Shown here: piece after piece, positions 22,934 through 32,219 of the stretch
How the letters are laid out: the number at the start of each line of letters is the position of its first letter
Position numbering within the stretch: position 1 is the first letter of the stretch
Source of the DNA: Nitrospina sp.
Lineage (GTDB): Bacteria > Nitrospinota > Nitrospinia > Nitrospinales > JACRGP01
Direction: 5' to 3'
NCBI GenBank assembly: GCA_024648695.1
Contig: JACAVV010000042.1
Span: 1 to 37,793, forward strand
Length of the DNA: 37,793 nt
Made by a program: the position numbers and the translations under genes
Notes under the pieces: model-generated
Seen by the model: only the letters and a program-made list of their open reading frames with translations
Databases searched by the model: none
What the model was told of the DNA's origin: nothing

Positions 22934-25216
22934 TTATTTCTCGATTATGGGGATACCAGAAGGTGTGACCAGGGTGTCGTCTGTAGCGGCTTCCGGTGCG
23001 GTATCCATCAAGCGGTAGGCGGTTTGGAGACGGAGTTTGGCGGAGGCGTGTTTGGGGTCGAGGTCCAGAGTGCGGGTGAGGGGACCGATGGCGTCGCGGT
23101 GGTGGCCCAGTTCTCCGTAGGTCCAGCCCAGACTGAAATGGGCGTCGGCGTTCGCCGGATCAATGCGAGTCGCCTGGCGGAAGGGTTGCAGGGCCTCCTT
23201 GTAGCGTCTTTGTTCGCTTAAAACCCAGCCGAGGCTCAGGTAGCAGTCGAGGCATTTGCGGTCGCGTTCGAGTGCCCTTTTGTATTGGTGGGTGGCTTCC
23301 CGTTTACGTCCTAACAGTTCCAGGGCGAGGCCATAATTGTAATGGTTTTTCGCTTTATCCGGTTCCATCTCCACCACTTTGCCGAAATAATACACAGCGC
23401 GCGCATGTTGCCCGAGCAGAGTGTGCGCGGAGCCTAGATGACTGAATGCGACCACCTTGTTCGGGCTCATTTCGACGGCTTTTTCGTAGGACGCTATGGT
23501 GTCCTGATACCGTTCCAGTTTCCAGTAGGTGAACCCCAGAGTGGACCAGGCTGAGGGATGTTTGGGATTCAACTCGGTGGTTCGCTTTAATGGGGGCAAG
23601 GCTTCCTTGTATCGATGTAAATGGAACAGGCTTTTTCCCAGTAAAAAGTGGGCTTCGGATTGTTTGGGATCCTGCATCACCGCCACTTGTAAATGCGGAA
23701 CGGCTTGTTTGTATTTTCCCAATTCTGCAAATGCGCGCCCCAGTGCGAAATGAGCGGGACCGTGTTTTTTGTCCTGCTTGATGACTGCTTTCAGAGGCGG
23801 CAAGGCGTCTTTAAATTTTTCCAATGCGAGATAGGTTCGGCCCAGCTCATACAAATAGGTCACCGACCTGGGCTTGAGTTTGGACGCTGTTGTTAACGGT
23901 TTGACTGCCTTATCAAAACGGTTCAACTTACCGAGCAGGGCGCCGAGGTGGTAATGTCCTGGAGCATATTTGGAATTGATCTTCACCGCTTCACGATATG
24001 TATTCAGTGCCTTTTCGTGGGCCTCCAGTTTTTCATAAACCATGCCCAGTTTCGTACGTGCGATAAAGTGTTTGGGACGGATTTTTACAGCAGACTCAAA
24101 CGCACTTGCGGCCTCTTCATATTGTTTCAGCTGACTTTGCAATTTTCCCAAAGCGTAATAGGCAACGAAATATTTTGGAGACAGTTCAATGGCTTTGGTG
24201 AAGGAGTCGATAGCATTTTTGGGTAACTTGAGAGCCTTGTAGGAGAGGCCTTTTCGGTAATACGCCCTATGGTGTTGCTTATTGTACCTCAGTGCCATGT
24301 CAAAATTTTCGATGGCATCTGCGTGCTTGCCGAGTCCGGCCAGAGACAGCCCCAGATTAAAATAAGCCGCGGGACTTCGGTAGTTGCTTCGGGTCCATTC
24401 CTTGAAATTCGCGAGCGCCTTTTGGTGTTTCCCCATACGATTATAAGCTTTGCCGAGAAGGTGATACGCTTCGTCCCTTTGAGGGCGCAGGCGGATAGCG
24501 TCTTCCAGCGGAGCCAGGGCCTTTGAATACTTTTTAGTCTTCAGATAAGCCGAAGCCAGGCCGGTATAGCCGGAATAAAAAAAGGGATTGAGACCGAGCG
24601 CACTGCGGTATGCCTCGATGGCCTTATCCGGTTTTTTGAGAGCCAGATAACTGTGTCCAAGATTCAGCAATGCTTCGGGGTGAAGCGGGTCGATATGCAG
24701 TGTCTTTAAAAATTCCTTCACCGCTTTTTTATGTTTTTTCATGGCGGCGAGGGACAAACCCAGATTGAAATGGGCGGGTGCAAGGTTTGGTGAAATCTCT
24801 ATCGCGATATTGAGATGTTTGGCGGCTTTTTGGTATTTGCCTAATTTGATATAAGCCAGTCCCAGTCCTGCCTGGGCATCGGCGTAGTTGGGGTCAATGT
24901 CCACTGCCTTCATGTAAGCGTCGCGGGATTTGGTGAAATCGTCCATCTGCCCGTAACTGCCGCCGATCCCTTCCAAAGCGGCCACATAAAGCGGTTCGAT
25001 TTTTAAAGTTTCCTCGAACTCTTTAATTGCCAGATCGTACAGGCCCATCAATCGGTAGGTATTGCCCAGGGCGAAGTGGGCCAGATAGTCTTGCGGGTCC
25101 TGCTCAATGACCTTTTTGATATCTTCAATCCGATCCAGTTCAGCATGGGAGGGAAGGACGCCGGATACCAACAGCAAGCCAACAATTATAATGCGGAAAT
25201 AAAATTTCACTTGCAT
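22934..25216 (-). CDS. Secreted tetratricopeptide-repeat protein with about 20 TPRs
   Basis: After a signal peptide (FYFRIIIVGLLLVSGVLPSHA) the 760-residue protein consists almost wholly of about 20 consecutive 34-residue TPRs plus one partial repeat, from about residue 39 to 735, then a short tail (LVTPSGIPIIEK). Each repeat keeps the W/Y-x2-LG-x2-Y and A-x3-F/Y-x2-A pattern (for example AHFALGNTYRLMGLYDLAIKEF). Twenty repeats would make nearly three superhelical turns, a scaffold for protein complexes in the periplasm or on the outer membrane. No enzymatic domain is present. Partners cannot be identified; the neighbours amt and the PIN remnant offer no clue. Confidence 0.88.
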   Translation of the reverse strand: MQVKFYFRIIIVGLLLVSGVLPSHAELDRIEDIKKVIEQDPQDYLAHFALGNTYRLMGLYDLAIKEFEETLKIEPLYVAALEGIGGSYGQMDDFTKSRDAYMKAVDIDPNYADAQAGLGLAYIKLGKYQKAAKHLNIAIEISPNLAPAHFNLGLSLAAMKKHKKAVKEFLKTLHIDPLHPEALLNLGHSYLALKKPDKAIEAYRSALGLNPFFYSGYTGLASAYLKTKKYSKALAPLEDAIRLRPQRDEAYHLLGKAYNRMGKHQKALANFKEWTRSNYRSPAAYFNLGLSLAGLGKHADAIENFDMALRYNKQHHRAYYRKGLSYKALKLPKNAIDSFTKAIELSPKYFVAYYALGKLQSQLKQYEEAASAFESAVKIRPKHFIARTKLGMVYEKLEAHEKALNTYREAVKINSKYAPGHYHLGALLGKLNRFDKAVKPLTTASKLKPRSVTYLYELGRTYLALEKFKDALPPLKAVIKQDKKHGPAHFALGRAFAELGKYKQAVPHLQVAVMQDPKQSEAHFLLGKSLFHLHRYKEALPPLKRTTELNPKHPSAWSTLGFTYWKLERYQDTIASYEKAVEMSPNKVVAFSHLGSAHTLLGQHARAVYYFGKVVEMEPDKAKNHYNYGLALELLGRKREATHQYKRALERDRKCLDCYLSLGWVLSEQRRYKEALQPFRQATRIDPANADAHFSLGWTYGELGHHRDAIGPLTRTLDLDPKHASAKLRLQTAYRLMDTAPEAATDDTLVTPSGIPIIEK

Positions 25217-25287
25217 ACTCTCAGGTAAATCCAGTGAGGCATTTCCCTGAAGTATGCAGAGACCAGGTGATGTATAGTCTCAGCCAA

Positions 25288-25321
25288 CCCGGCCCTCCAT
25301 CCAGAAGGTAGAGGGCTCGGG
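25288..25321 (-). terminator. Hairpin downstream of amt
   Basis: On the minus strand CCCG-A-GCCCTC pairs with GAGGGC-CGGG (10 bp, one bulged base) about 25 nt after the amt stop. No T-run follows, so it may be a Rho-assisted end or an mRNA 3' stabiliser. Confidence 0.4.
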
Positions 25322-25346
25322 ATACCAAACTATAGAAAAATGCCAA

Positions 25347-26579
25347 TTATAGGAATCGACTCGTGACCTCTTCCGGATTAGACTCGATTTTATGAATCGC
25401 CAGGTCGGAACCGCGCATTTCATCTTCTTCGGAAAGGCGGATGCCGAATAAGTTGTCCAATACCTTATACACGAGGAATCCAAACCCCACGGCAATCACA
25501 ACCGCAATGATGGACCCGATGGTTTGCGCCATAAAGCTAACGCCTCCCATTCCACCTAAAGCTTTGGAGCCAAAAATTCCGCAGGCGATACCTCCCCAGG
25601 TGCCGGAAATGCCATGCAGGGGCCATACGCCTAGTACGTCGTCGATTTTCAGTTTTTCCTGTTCCCAGGTAAACCCTTTTACAAAAATGATTGCGGCTAC
25701 CGAGCCGATGATCAAGGCCCCGATCGGGTGCACTTTGTCGGACCCGGCACAAATGGCGACCAAACCGGCCAATGCACCGTTATGAACGAACCCAGGGTCA
25801 TTTTTGGATATGACCAAAGCGGCGATAATGCCTCCAACCATTGCAAAGAGAGAATTCATGGCGACCAAACCGGAAATCCCATTGAGCGTTGCGGCAGACA
25901 TCACGTTGAATCCAAACCAGCCAATGCACAGCATCCAGCTTCCCAGGGCGAGGAAGGGAATGTTGCTGACCGGAATGGGCCGACTTCTGCCTTTGGAGTC
26001 CCAGCGCCCTAAACGTGGTCCCAGAATATAAACACCCGCCAAAGCGATCCAGCCACCCATGGAATGAACCACTACGGAACCGGCATAATCATGAAAAGGA
26101 GCCCCGGTCAAATTGGCCAGCCAGGATCCCTCCTGGCCCAAAAAGCTGATTTGCCCCCATACCATGCCTTCAAACAGGGAATAAATAAATGCGACAAAAA
26201 TTCCCGCCGCCAAAGCCTGTGTCCAGAATTTCGAACGCTCCGCGATTCCACCAGAGATAATTGCCGGAATAGCCGCGGCAAAAGTCAATAAAAAGAAAAA
26301 GTGAACCAGTTCATAACCCTGGTTATCTCCCATCAAACTCTCTGCCGATTGGAAGAAATAAACTCCATAGGCTACGGCATAACCAATAAAAAAGTAGATG
26401 ACGGTTGAAAAAGCAAAATCTGCCAAAATTTTAACCAAAGCATTCACCTGGTTCTTTTTTCGAACAGTTCCTACTTCTAGAAAAGCAAATCCGCCATGCA
26501 TGGCGAAAACCATCACGGCACCGAACATCATGAAAAGGACATCTCCACTCTTTTCCAATGCCACTATGTCTTTTTCCAT
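25347..26579 (-). CDS. amt: Ammonium transporter of the Amt family
   Basis: This 410-residue integral membrane protein has about 11 hydrophobic segments and the Amt signatures HDYAGSVVVHSMGGWIALAG and VWPLHGISGTWGGIACGIFG. These supply the pore twin histidines (His172 and His322) and the recruitment-site Asp164. It conducts NH4+/NH3 for nitrogen assimilation. GGAGGAA lies about 5 nt before the start. Most amt genes are followed by a PII gene (glnK); none is present here, as the TPR gene follows. The upstream leader may encode a 25-residue peptide. Confidence 0.95.
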   Translation of the reverse strand: MEKDIVALEKSGDVLFMMFGAVMVFAMHGGFAFLEVGTVRKKNQVNALVKILADFAFSTVIYFFIGYAVAYGVYFFQSAESLMGDNQGYELVHFFFLLTFAAAIPAIISGGIAERSKFWTQALAAGIFVAFIYSLFEGMVWGQISFLGQEGSWLANLTGAPFHDYAGSVVVHSMGGWIALAGVYILGPRLGRWDSKGRSRPIPVSNIPFLALGSWMLCIGWFGFNVMSAATLNGISGLVAMNSLFAMVGGIIAALVISKNDPGFVHNGALAGLVAICAGSDKVHPIGALIIGSVAAIIFVKGFTWEQEKLKIDDVLGVWPLHGISGTWGGIACGIFGSKALGGMGGVSFMAQTIGSIIAVVIAVGFGFLVYKVLDNLFGIRLSEEDEMRGSDLAIHKIESNPEEVTSRFL

Positions 26580-26667
26580 TAATTCCTCCTCTTAGAAAAG
26601 CTTATCGTCAACTTTGGCTAAAAAAAAAGCCGGAATCAAATTTTAGCGTGTTCTACTTTAATCCGAG

Positions 26668-26745
26668 TTAAGAATAAATGCCCAAAAAACCACTTAAATT
26701 GGCCCAATCCTTTTTTGAGGACTCAATTATGTTGGACCGCGGCAT
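26668..26745 (-). CDS. Possible 25-codon leader ORF upstream of amt
   Basis: An ATG at 26745 follows a very strong GGAGGAG ribosome binding site with 6-nt spacing. It reads 25 codons (starts MPRSNIIESSKKDW, ends FLGIYS) to a TAA 88 nt before the amt start. The product has no known domain. It could be a leader peptide that affects amt expression, a small protein, or chance. The remainder of 26580-26866 shows no gene or convincing promoter. Confidence 0.4.
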   Translation of the reverse strand: MPRSNIIESSKKDWANLSGFLGIYS

Positions 26746-26866
26746 TATGTTCTCCTCCCCCTCCGTCTTAGGAAAAGTGGGGCTTCTTATCAAAAACTGG
26801 AGTTACTTTAGCATTTTTGCCCGGAAATGGCATTAATTGAGGAAATAAAAGTACCAATATGGGAGG

Positions 26867-27682
26867 TCATTTTGAGGAAGGAGCAGTGCTAGATGCTAGC
26901 CTGAAGCCGATGATAGTGTGTTTATGGTCCGGTTTGCTCCGGTAACGGATGGCAGACCTTATATAACTGGTGGCATTGGCCCAGGAGCCACCGCGGCGAA
27001 CCCGAAACTTTCCATTTTTGGGACCGGTTGGGTTTTGGGGCCCAGCATGTCTCCAATAATCTTTGGAATACCAGTCTTGCACCCATTCCCACACATTGCC
27101 GAACATATCGAACAGGCCGTAGCCATTGGGTTTTTTTTGTCCTACAGGGTGGGTTTGGTAATTGGAGTTGCCAAAATACCAGGCGTAATCATTGTCGATT
27201 TCGTTTCCCCAGTAAAAGAGGGTGGAGGTTCCTGCTCGGGCGGCGAATTCCCATTCTGCTTCCGTGGGCAAACGGTACACCCGAGTGGATTCCGCTTTAT
27301 TGAGTTTTTTTAAAAAAGTGTGAACGTCCTCCCAGGTCACTCTTTCTACTGGCCTTTGTTTACCATCAAAACGGGAGGGATTGGTTTTCATCAAGGATTT
27401 CCACTGTTGCTGAGTGACTTCATACTTACCAATAAAAAAATCGTCCAAACAGACTCTGGCCCCTGGTTTGCCGGGGTTGTTTTCGAAAAAACCCATTTGG
27501 TAGCAGTCACCGGGAATGAACACAAACTCCATTCCCGTTGAGGGCGATTTAAAACCCGAACTCGATTCGGTCGGTTGAGAGTCCACAGCAAAAGTTTTTC
27601 CTGAAATAAATATTATCCAAAGGAAGGTGGTAACTATTAGCAATTTCGCAAACAGGGAATACATAATCCAATTTTGTTTCAT
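26867..27682 (-). CDS. FGE/SUMF1-family (formylglycine-generating enzyme-like) exported protein
   Basis: The 271-residue protein begins with a signal or anchor segment (LFAKLLIVTTFLWIIFISGK) and then a full FGE-sulfatase fold: MEFVFIPGDCYQMGFF, IGKYEVTQQQWKSLM, YRLPTEAEWEFAARAG, GYGLFDMFGNVWEWVQDWY and a final IIGFRLA. True formylglycine-generating enzymes use a pair of C-terminal cysteines; I see no such pair here. It is therefore more likely one of the many non-FGE members used as binding or structural modules. Its start overlaps the upstream methyltransferase stop by 4 nt, so the two are co-translated. The partner is unknown. Confidence 0.86.
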   Translation of the reverse strand: MKQNWIMYSLFAKLLIVTTFLWIIFISGKTFAVDSQPTESSSGFKSPSTGMEFVFIPGDCYQMGFFENNPGKPGARVCLDDFFIGKYEVTQQQWKSLMKTNPSRFDGKQRPVERVTWEDVHTFLKKLNKAESTRVYRLPTEAEWEFAARAGTSTLFYWGNEIDNDYAWYFGNSNYQTHPVGQKKPNGYGLFDMFGNVWEWVQDWYSKDYWRHAGPQNPTGPKNGKFRVRRGGSWANATSYIRSAIRYRSKPDHKHTIIGFRLASSTAPSSK

Positions 27683-29265
27683 TCCGTTAATAAGGAAAAA
27701 TCTTTAAGTTTTCGTAAGGTCATTTGAAGATATTGGGCCACTATTTTTTGATTTTTTTCAGAGTCGTTGGCTTGTTTTCCTTCAAGGCTGAGGTTGAGTT
27801 TTCCGGAACGTAAAAGGAATAACATTTCTTTCTCCAGGTCCTCATGCGACCGGGAACCATCCAGCAAGGTAAGCAGTTGGTGTGCAAAATCGTCGTCCAA
27901 TTCAATTATTTCATGCCGATAGTTGGTGATGCGTTTTGAAAAACCACCCTGATACCGGGCCAAAAGACTGGTTCTGGGAAATGCCCCCAAACGGTGGCTA
28001 CAGTTAAGGGGAGAACACCGCAGTTCTATAAAGGATCCCAGTGCTATCTGAAACAACTCCCTGGCGAACAGGGAAGGATTGCTGGAGTACGCTTCCTCTC
28101 CCAATGCTAACGCTTCCGGACTTAATTTCAATTTTATCTGCTCATTTAGCTCAGTAAAGGGAACCGCCTGCGGCCAATAATCTTTTAAAATCATGAAGCA
28201 GGTTTTCATGTATGGGTTATTGGTTTCGACGGCAATGGACTTGTTTCTCAGCTTGAATTTTTCGGCTTTGGACGATTCAAATTCGGGCGACGGGGAAACT
28301 GGTTCGACGGATGATGCGATGTATAAATCCTTGACTGCTTCGGGAATTATTTGCGGTTTCAGTTCAACCTTAGCATGGCATACCAGCGAGCGGCGGAATT
28401 TACGATTTCTCAAAAAGTCCAGGTACTGTTCCCTTTCCAGAGAGTTCGAACTATAGGCGTCCAGTTGTGCCATAGCCTTTTTGGAAAAGTAATGGGTGTA
28501 TAAAGATTGAAAGTCGGCGTCTCCCAAATATTGCAATCCCTCCGTTTCGGCCCTTTCCGTAAACTCGTGGAAATAAAACGGAGTGTTCATGGTTTCAAGG
28601 TGTTCGTGAAATAAAAACCAATCGCCTTTTCCGGCAAAGACACTTTTTTCTTCCCGAAGTAAAGCACCGTAGGCTGTGTTTTGCGCATTGGGGGGAATTT
28701 CCAGAAAGTTCATAAACGCCCTGGCCTGTTCCATTTTGGATTTTGGATCCGGGTATTTATTGGTATGGTACAAAAGCATATCGCGAAACATTTGCCGGGT
28801 GTGCCAACCCGGAAGAGTGTTGTAACTGATATAAGCGACTCCTTGGGAACTCAAGTTTTGTTTGCATATCTGCAATACTTTTCGCTGAACTTGCTCCGGG
28901 ACCCAGGAATACACACCATGAGCGATGATGTAATCGAAGCTTCCGAAATTCTCATCCACATCCATAATGTTTTTCTGCTCCAGCCGAATATTCTTTAATT
29001 CCAGGCGATTGATGATGTTGGTACCCGCCTCAATTCCGTATTGAGCCAGATCAATACCATAAAAACTGCTTTGAGGATAATCACAGGCAATAGGGATCAG
29101 ATTTTCTCCTCCACCACAACCCAGCTCCAGCACGCGGCAATGTTGAATGTCCGGAGACTCCAAACCATAAAGGTGCGCAATTGTTTTTAAACGGTCTGGG
29201 TGGGAGTGCTTAAAAGGCTGACTTAAATAAGGAATGGCATCATAAGGGTTGGCAGATTCATTCAT
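27679..29265 (-). CDS. Class I SAM methyltransferase with methyltransferase regulatory domain
   Basis: This 528-residue protein has a Rossmann-type SAM-binding N-terminal half with motif I VLELGCGGGENLIPIA (about residues 44-59), FYGIDLAQYGIEAG as the acidic second strand, and FDYIIAHGVYSWVP as the motif IV region. A middle segment, from YISYNTLPGWHTRQMFRDML on, matches the methyltransferase regulatory domain (PF10119 type), and a C-terminal extension (about 330-528) contains LNCSHRLGAFPRTSLLARYQ. The substrate is not known for this family. It overlaps the FGE-like gene by 4 nt and follows mltG after 65 nt. Confidence 0.86.
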   Translation of the reverse strand: MNESANPYDAIPYLSQPFKHSHPDRLKTIAHLYGLESPDIQHCRVLELGCGGGENLIPIACDYPQSSFYGIDLAQYGIEAGTNIINRLELKNIRLEQKNIMDVDENFGSFDYIIAHGVYSWVPEQVQRKVLQICKQNLSSQGVAYISYNTLPGWHTRQMFRDMLLYHTNKYPDPKSKMEQARAFMNFLEIPPNAQNTAYGALLREEKSVFAGKGDWFLFHEHLETMNTPFYFHEFTERAETEGLQYLGDADFQSLYTHYFSKKAMAQLDAYSSNSLEREQYLDFLRNRKFRRSLVCHAKVELKPQIIPEAVKDLYIASSVEPVSPSPEFESSKAEKFKLRNKSIAVETNNPYMKTCFMILKDYWPQAVPFTELNEQIKLKLSPEALALGEEAYSSNPSLFARELFQIALGSFIELRCSPLNCSHRLGAFPRTSLLARYQGGFSKRITNYRHEIIELDDDFAHQLLTLLDGSRSHEDLEKEMLFLLRSGKLNLSLEGKQANDSEKNQKIVAQYLQMTLRKLKDFSLLTE

Positions 29266-29330
29266 TGAATGTCTCCAAAATATTTCGGGAAAGAAAGGGG
29301 AGTTGGAAGGAAGCGGTTAAACGCAACCTG

Positions 29331-30356
29331 CTACGATTTGTTAAGTTGAAACTTCGCCACTGCACGGTTGTGACTCTGAAGATCTTTTGAAAACTGGTGG
29401 CTACCATTCTGCCTGGAAACAAAATACAAAAATTCCGATTCGGCAGGATAAAGCGCGGCGTGAATGGAGTCAAAGCCAGGGTTGGCAATGGGACCCGGCG
29501 GTAAGCCCGGATACTTGTAGGTGTTGTAAGGCGAATCAATGGACAAGTCTTTTTTTCGAATGTTTCCATCAAAGTTGGGTATGGCATATATTACAGTTGG
29601 GTCCGTCTGAAGCAACATTTTCTTTTTCAATCGATTGTGAAACACTGATGAAATAAGCGGACGTTCCGATCCTTTACCCGTCTCTTTTTCAATCAACGAA
29701 GCCAATGTAATCACTTCGTGCAAGGTAAGGCCGATTTCCTTTGCTCGATTGAGAATTTCCGGTTTCATGACCCTCGATTTGAAAGTATCCAGAAACGTTT
29801 TTAGAATTTTTTGTTCTCCGGGATTTTTACTAAAGTTGTAGGTTTCCGGAAACAGGTACCCCTCCAGTGAATTGGATGGCAGGTTCAGGGTCTTGGCCCA
29901 ATCGGGTGAATTACATAACTCTAAAAAACGGTCCTTTTGGGCGAGACCCTTTTCCTCCAGCAACGAAGCAATCTCCGTGATGCGGTAACCTTCAGGAATG
30001 GTTATGGGATAAAGCACACTTTGACCGGAGGTGATCTTTGCCAATATTACAGGGGGTGAAAGGGAAGGAGAAATTTTGTACTCGCCTACCTTGATAAGGT
30101 TTTGCTTCTTTTTTATATAGGCCATGATTCGAAATGCCAGTGCGCTACGGATCAATCGCTTGTATTGCAATTCTTTGGCGACCCCTTGCAGGTTCATTCC
30201 CGGCTTGATGGTGATGATTCGCTCCCGTTTTACCTGGCTCAAAGGGGAGGTTGCCTGAAAATACAGGTAACCCGATATAGAAACGATCAGGAGGGTGGAA
30301 CCGAAAATCCATGAAAGCAAAAATATAACCTTTTTGCTCCACGTGAACTTGATCAT
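29331..30356 (-). CDS. mltG: Endolytic murein transglycosylase MltG
   Basis: This 341-residue protein has an N-terminal membrane helix (KKVIFLLSWIFGSTLLIVSI), a LysM-like segment, and the YceG/MltG catalytic domain. Conserved parts are IPEGYRITEIASLLEEKGL, LEGYLFPETYNF, LASLIEKETGKGSERPLISS (with the catalytic Glu), FHNRLKKKMLLQTDPTVIYA and SPYNTYKYPGLPPGPIANPG. MltG cuts nascent peptidoglycan glycan strands in the periplasm and so sets their length. It sits in a run with hisC and gmk. Confidence 0.95.
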   Translation of the reverse strand: MIKFTWSKKVIFLLSWIFGSTLLIVSISGYLYFQATSPLSQVKRERIITIKPGMNLQGVAKELQYKRLIRSALAFRIMAYIKKKQNLIKVGEYKISPSLSPPVILAKITSGQSVLYPITIPEGYRITEIASLLEEKGLAQKDRFLELCNSPDWAKTLNLPSNSLEGYLFPETYNFSKNPGEQKILKTFLDTFKSRVMKPEILNRAKEIGLTLHEVITLASLIEKETGKGSERPLISSVFHNRLKKKMLLQTDPTVIYAIPNFDGNIRKKDLSIDSPYNTYKYPGLPPGPIANPGFDSIHAALYPAESEFLYFVSRQNGSHQFSKDLQSHNRAVAKFQLNKS

Positions 30357-30431
30357 GAAACCGTATGCCCTTTAATTCCAGAAAACGATTATTAACAATG
30401 GATGAAAATCAGATAGGGTCGTAATGCCTTC

Positions 30432-31520
30432 TTACGCCTGAAGTTTGCTTGGCTGGATTAAATTCTTGATTTGAGACAAAAACCGGTCGTTTTCCTGTGG
30501 TGTTCCGATGGTCACTCTTAAACAGTTTTTTAAGCGCGGGTGAGCCCCCAGGTCTCGAACAAGTATACCGTTTTCTGCCAGGTCCTTAAAAATAGACAGG
30601 CCTTCCTGTTTAACCTTGAAAAGTAGAAAATTGGAATCAGAGCGATACACATGCAGGGCATCCAAACCCGAAAGTTTGGTATACATTCTCGATCGTTCCT
30701 GAATGATCGAATCGATTTGTTTTTTAACCGACCCAAAATGCCTTAAAAGTTTTTCCGCTATGGTTTGTGAAACGGTATTGGAGTTGTACGGAAGGCGAAT
30801 TTTGTCTATTTGATTAATAATTTCAGGATCGGCGATTCCATACCCTACGCGTAATCCAGCCAGACCAATCTTTGACAGGCTTCGCATTATAATAAGGTTG
30901 TTGTGCGAGGCCAACCTGGGTAAAAATGTTGTGCGGGAAAAATCATAATAAGCTTCATCCAGAACCACGATTCCAGGAAAGGATTCCAGGATTTCAGTTA
31001 AAGCACTTTCTGAAAAACAATTTCCAGTTGGATTGTTAGGAAAACTGAAAAACAAAACCTTGGGCTTATGTTTGTTTATCGCTTCCAGAAAAGTCTGCGA
31101 TTTAAAATCCCATTGTTCGTCCAAAGGAACCTTCACGGCTTCGACTCCCATTCCCTGGGCTATGATGGAATACATGGCGAAAGTGGGTTCCGGAAAAGCA
31201 ATGCAGTCACCGGGACCACAAAAGATCTGCATGATCAATTGAATCAATTCATCGGACCCATTACCTATGACCAGTTGATTTTTATCGACTCCCAGGTTTT
31301 CGCAGATCACCGATTTCAAACCATCGCAATTGGGGTCCGGGTATCTATTGAGTTGGAATCCTTTAGGCTCATTTTTTAAAATTTCAATGATTTCTTCAGG
31401 AGGCGCATAAGGACTTTCATTGGCGTGGAGCATGGTTTCACAATCGACGGTGTCCACATGATAGGCTTTGAGCTTTTTAATATTGGGTTGAACCAACTCT
31501 AACAAGTTAACTTGGGTCAT
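30432..31520 (-). CDS. hisC: Histidinol-phosphate aminotransferase
   Basis: This 362-residue PLP enzyme has the HisC-type landmarks ANESPYAPPEEI, the GNGSDELIQLIMQIFCGPGD cofactor loop, FSFPNNPTGNCF, VVLDEAYYDFSR, and the Schiff-base lysine in MRSLSKIGLAGLRVGYG. It catalyses the glutamate-dependent transamination in histidine biosynthesis; some close relatives also take aromatic or phenylalanine substrates. No other his gene is in the window. Its start overlaps the gmk stop by 14 nt. Confidence 0.92.
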   Translation of the reverse strand: MTQVNLLELVQPNIKKLKAYHVDTVDCETMLHANESPYAPPEEIIEILKNEPKGFQLNRYPDPNCDGLKSVICENLGVDKNQLVIGNGSDELIQLIMQIFCGPGDCIAFPEPTFAMYSIIAQGMGVEAVKVPLDEQWDFKSQTFLEAINKHKPKVLFFSFPNNPTGNCFSESALTEILESFPGIVVLDEAYYDFSRTTFLPRLASHNNLIIMRSLSKIGLAGLRVGYGIADPEIINQIDKIRLPYNSNTVSQTIAEKLLRHFGSVKKQIDSIIQERSRMYTKLSGLDALHVYRSDSNFLLFKVKQEGLSIFKDLAENGILVRDLGAHPRLKNCLRVTIGTPQENDRFLSQIKNLIQPSKLQA

Positions 31521-32148
31521 AAACCTTTGCCTTGGATTGGATGAGTTGCTGAATGTCTTCCGAAGGAGGTATGAAGCGACGAGTCCGGTTTCGTTCGGAA
31601 ATAAAAATGGATTTCAGGGTCTGGACGGTATCCTCTACGGAGTGATTCACAATCACGTAATCATAAAGTTTGTATTGGGTGATTTCTTTTTCTCCGGTGC
31701 TTAGCCGGGCTTCAATTTTCTCCTGCGATTCGGTTCCTCTTTTAGTGAGGCGTTTTCGCATTTCTTCTAGAGAAGGGGGCAGTAAAAAAATAAAAACGCC
31801 ATCGAAATTCAATTTCCTCAGAATCTTTGCGCCCTGAACATCCAGTTCGCACAAGATATCATTTCCCTCACTTTTTACAGACTCTAAAGTTTCGAGTGCC
31901 GTTCCATAATAGTTGTTATGAATTTTTGCGAATTCGAGAAACTCCCGGTTCTTAACTTTTTTACTGAATTCGGTTTCGCTGATGAAATGGTAATCGACTC
32001 CATTGGTTTCATTCGGCCGGGGTGCACGGGTTGTGTGCGAAACGGAGAACTTAAGGTCTGCACATTGTTCGCGAAGAATTTTACAAATGGTGGTTTTTCC
32101 TGTTCCGGAGGGGGCGGAAAGGATGAATGAAATTCCATATTGAATCAT
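31507..32148 (-). CDS. gmk: Guanylate kinase
   Basis: This 213-residue kinase phosphorylates GMP to GDP with ATP. The P-loop APSGTGKTT (residues 12-20), the GMP-binding region SVSHTTRAPRPNETNGVDYHF (a typical SxSxTTRxPRxxExxGxDYxF motif) and ILCELDVQGAKILR are all present, and the length is normal. It is followed at once by hisC with a 14-nt overlap. The yicC-gmk order seen here is widespread in bacteria. Confidence 0.96.
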   Translation of the reverse strand: MIQYGISFILSAPSGTGKTTICKILREQCADLKFSVSHTTRAPRPNETNGVDYHFISETEFSKKVKNREFLEFAKIHNNYYGTALETLESVKSEGNDILCELDVQGAKILRKLNFDGVFIFLLPPSLEEMRKRLTKRGTESQEKIEARLSTGEKEITQYKLYDYVIVNHSVEDTVQTLKSIFISERNRTRRFIPPSEDIQQLIQSKAKVYDPS

Positions 32149-32219
32149 CTATTGGGCCGCTTGGAAACTACCGAATATAAGGTTAAGAAACAACGGGCTC
32201 GGCCAAAAAGCAGTCCCCG

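Noticed and set aside
31507-32148. Ala in place of Gly at the first position of the gmk P-loop
   Set aside because: SAPSG-x-GK is a normal form of this loop in bacterial guanylate kinases.
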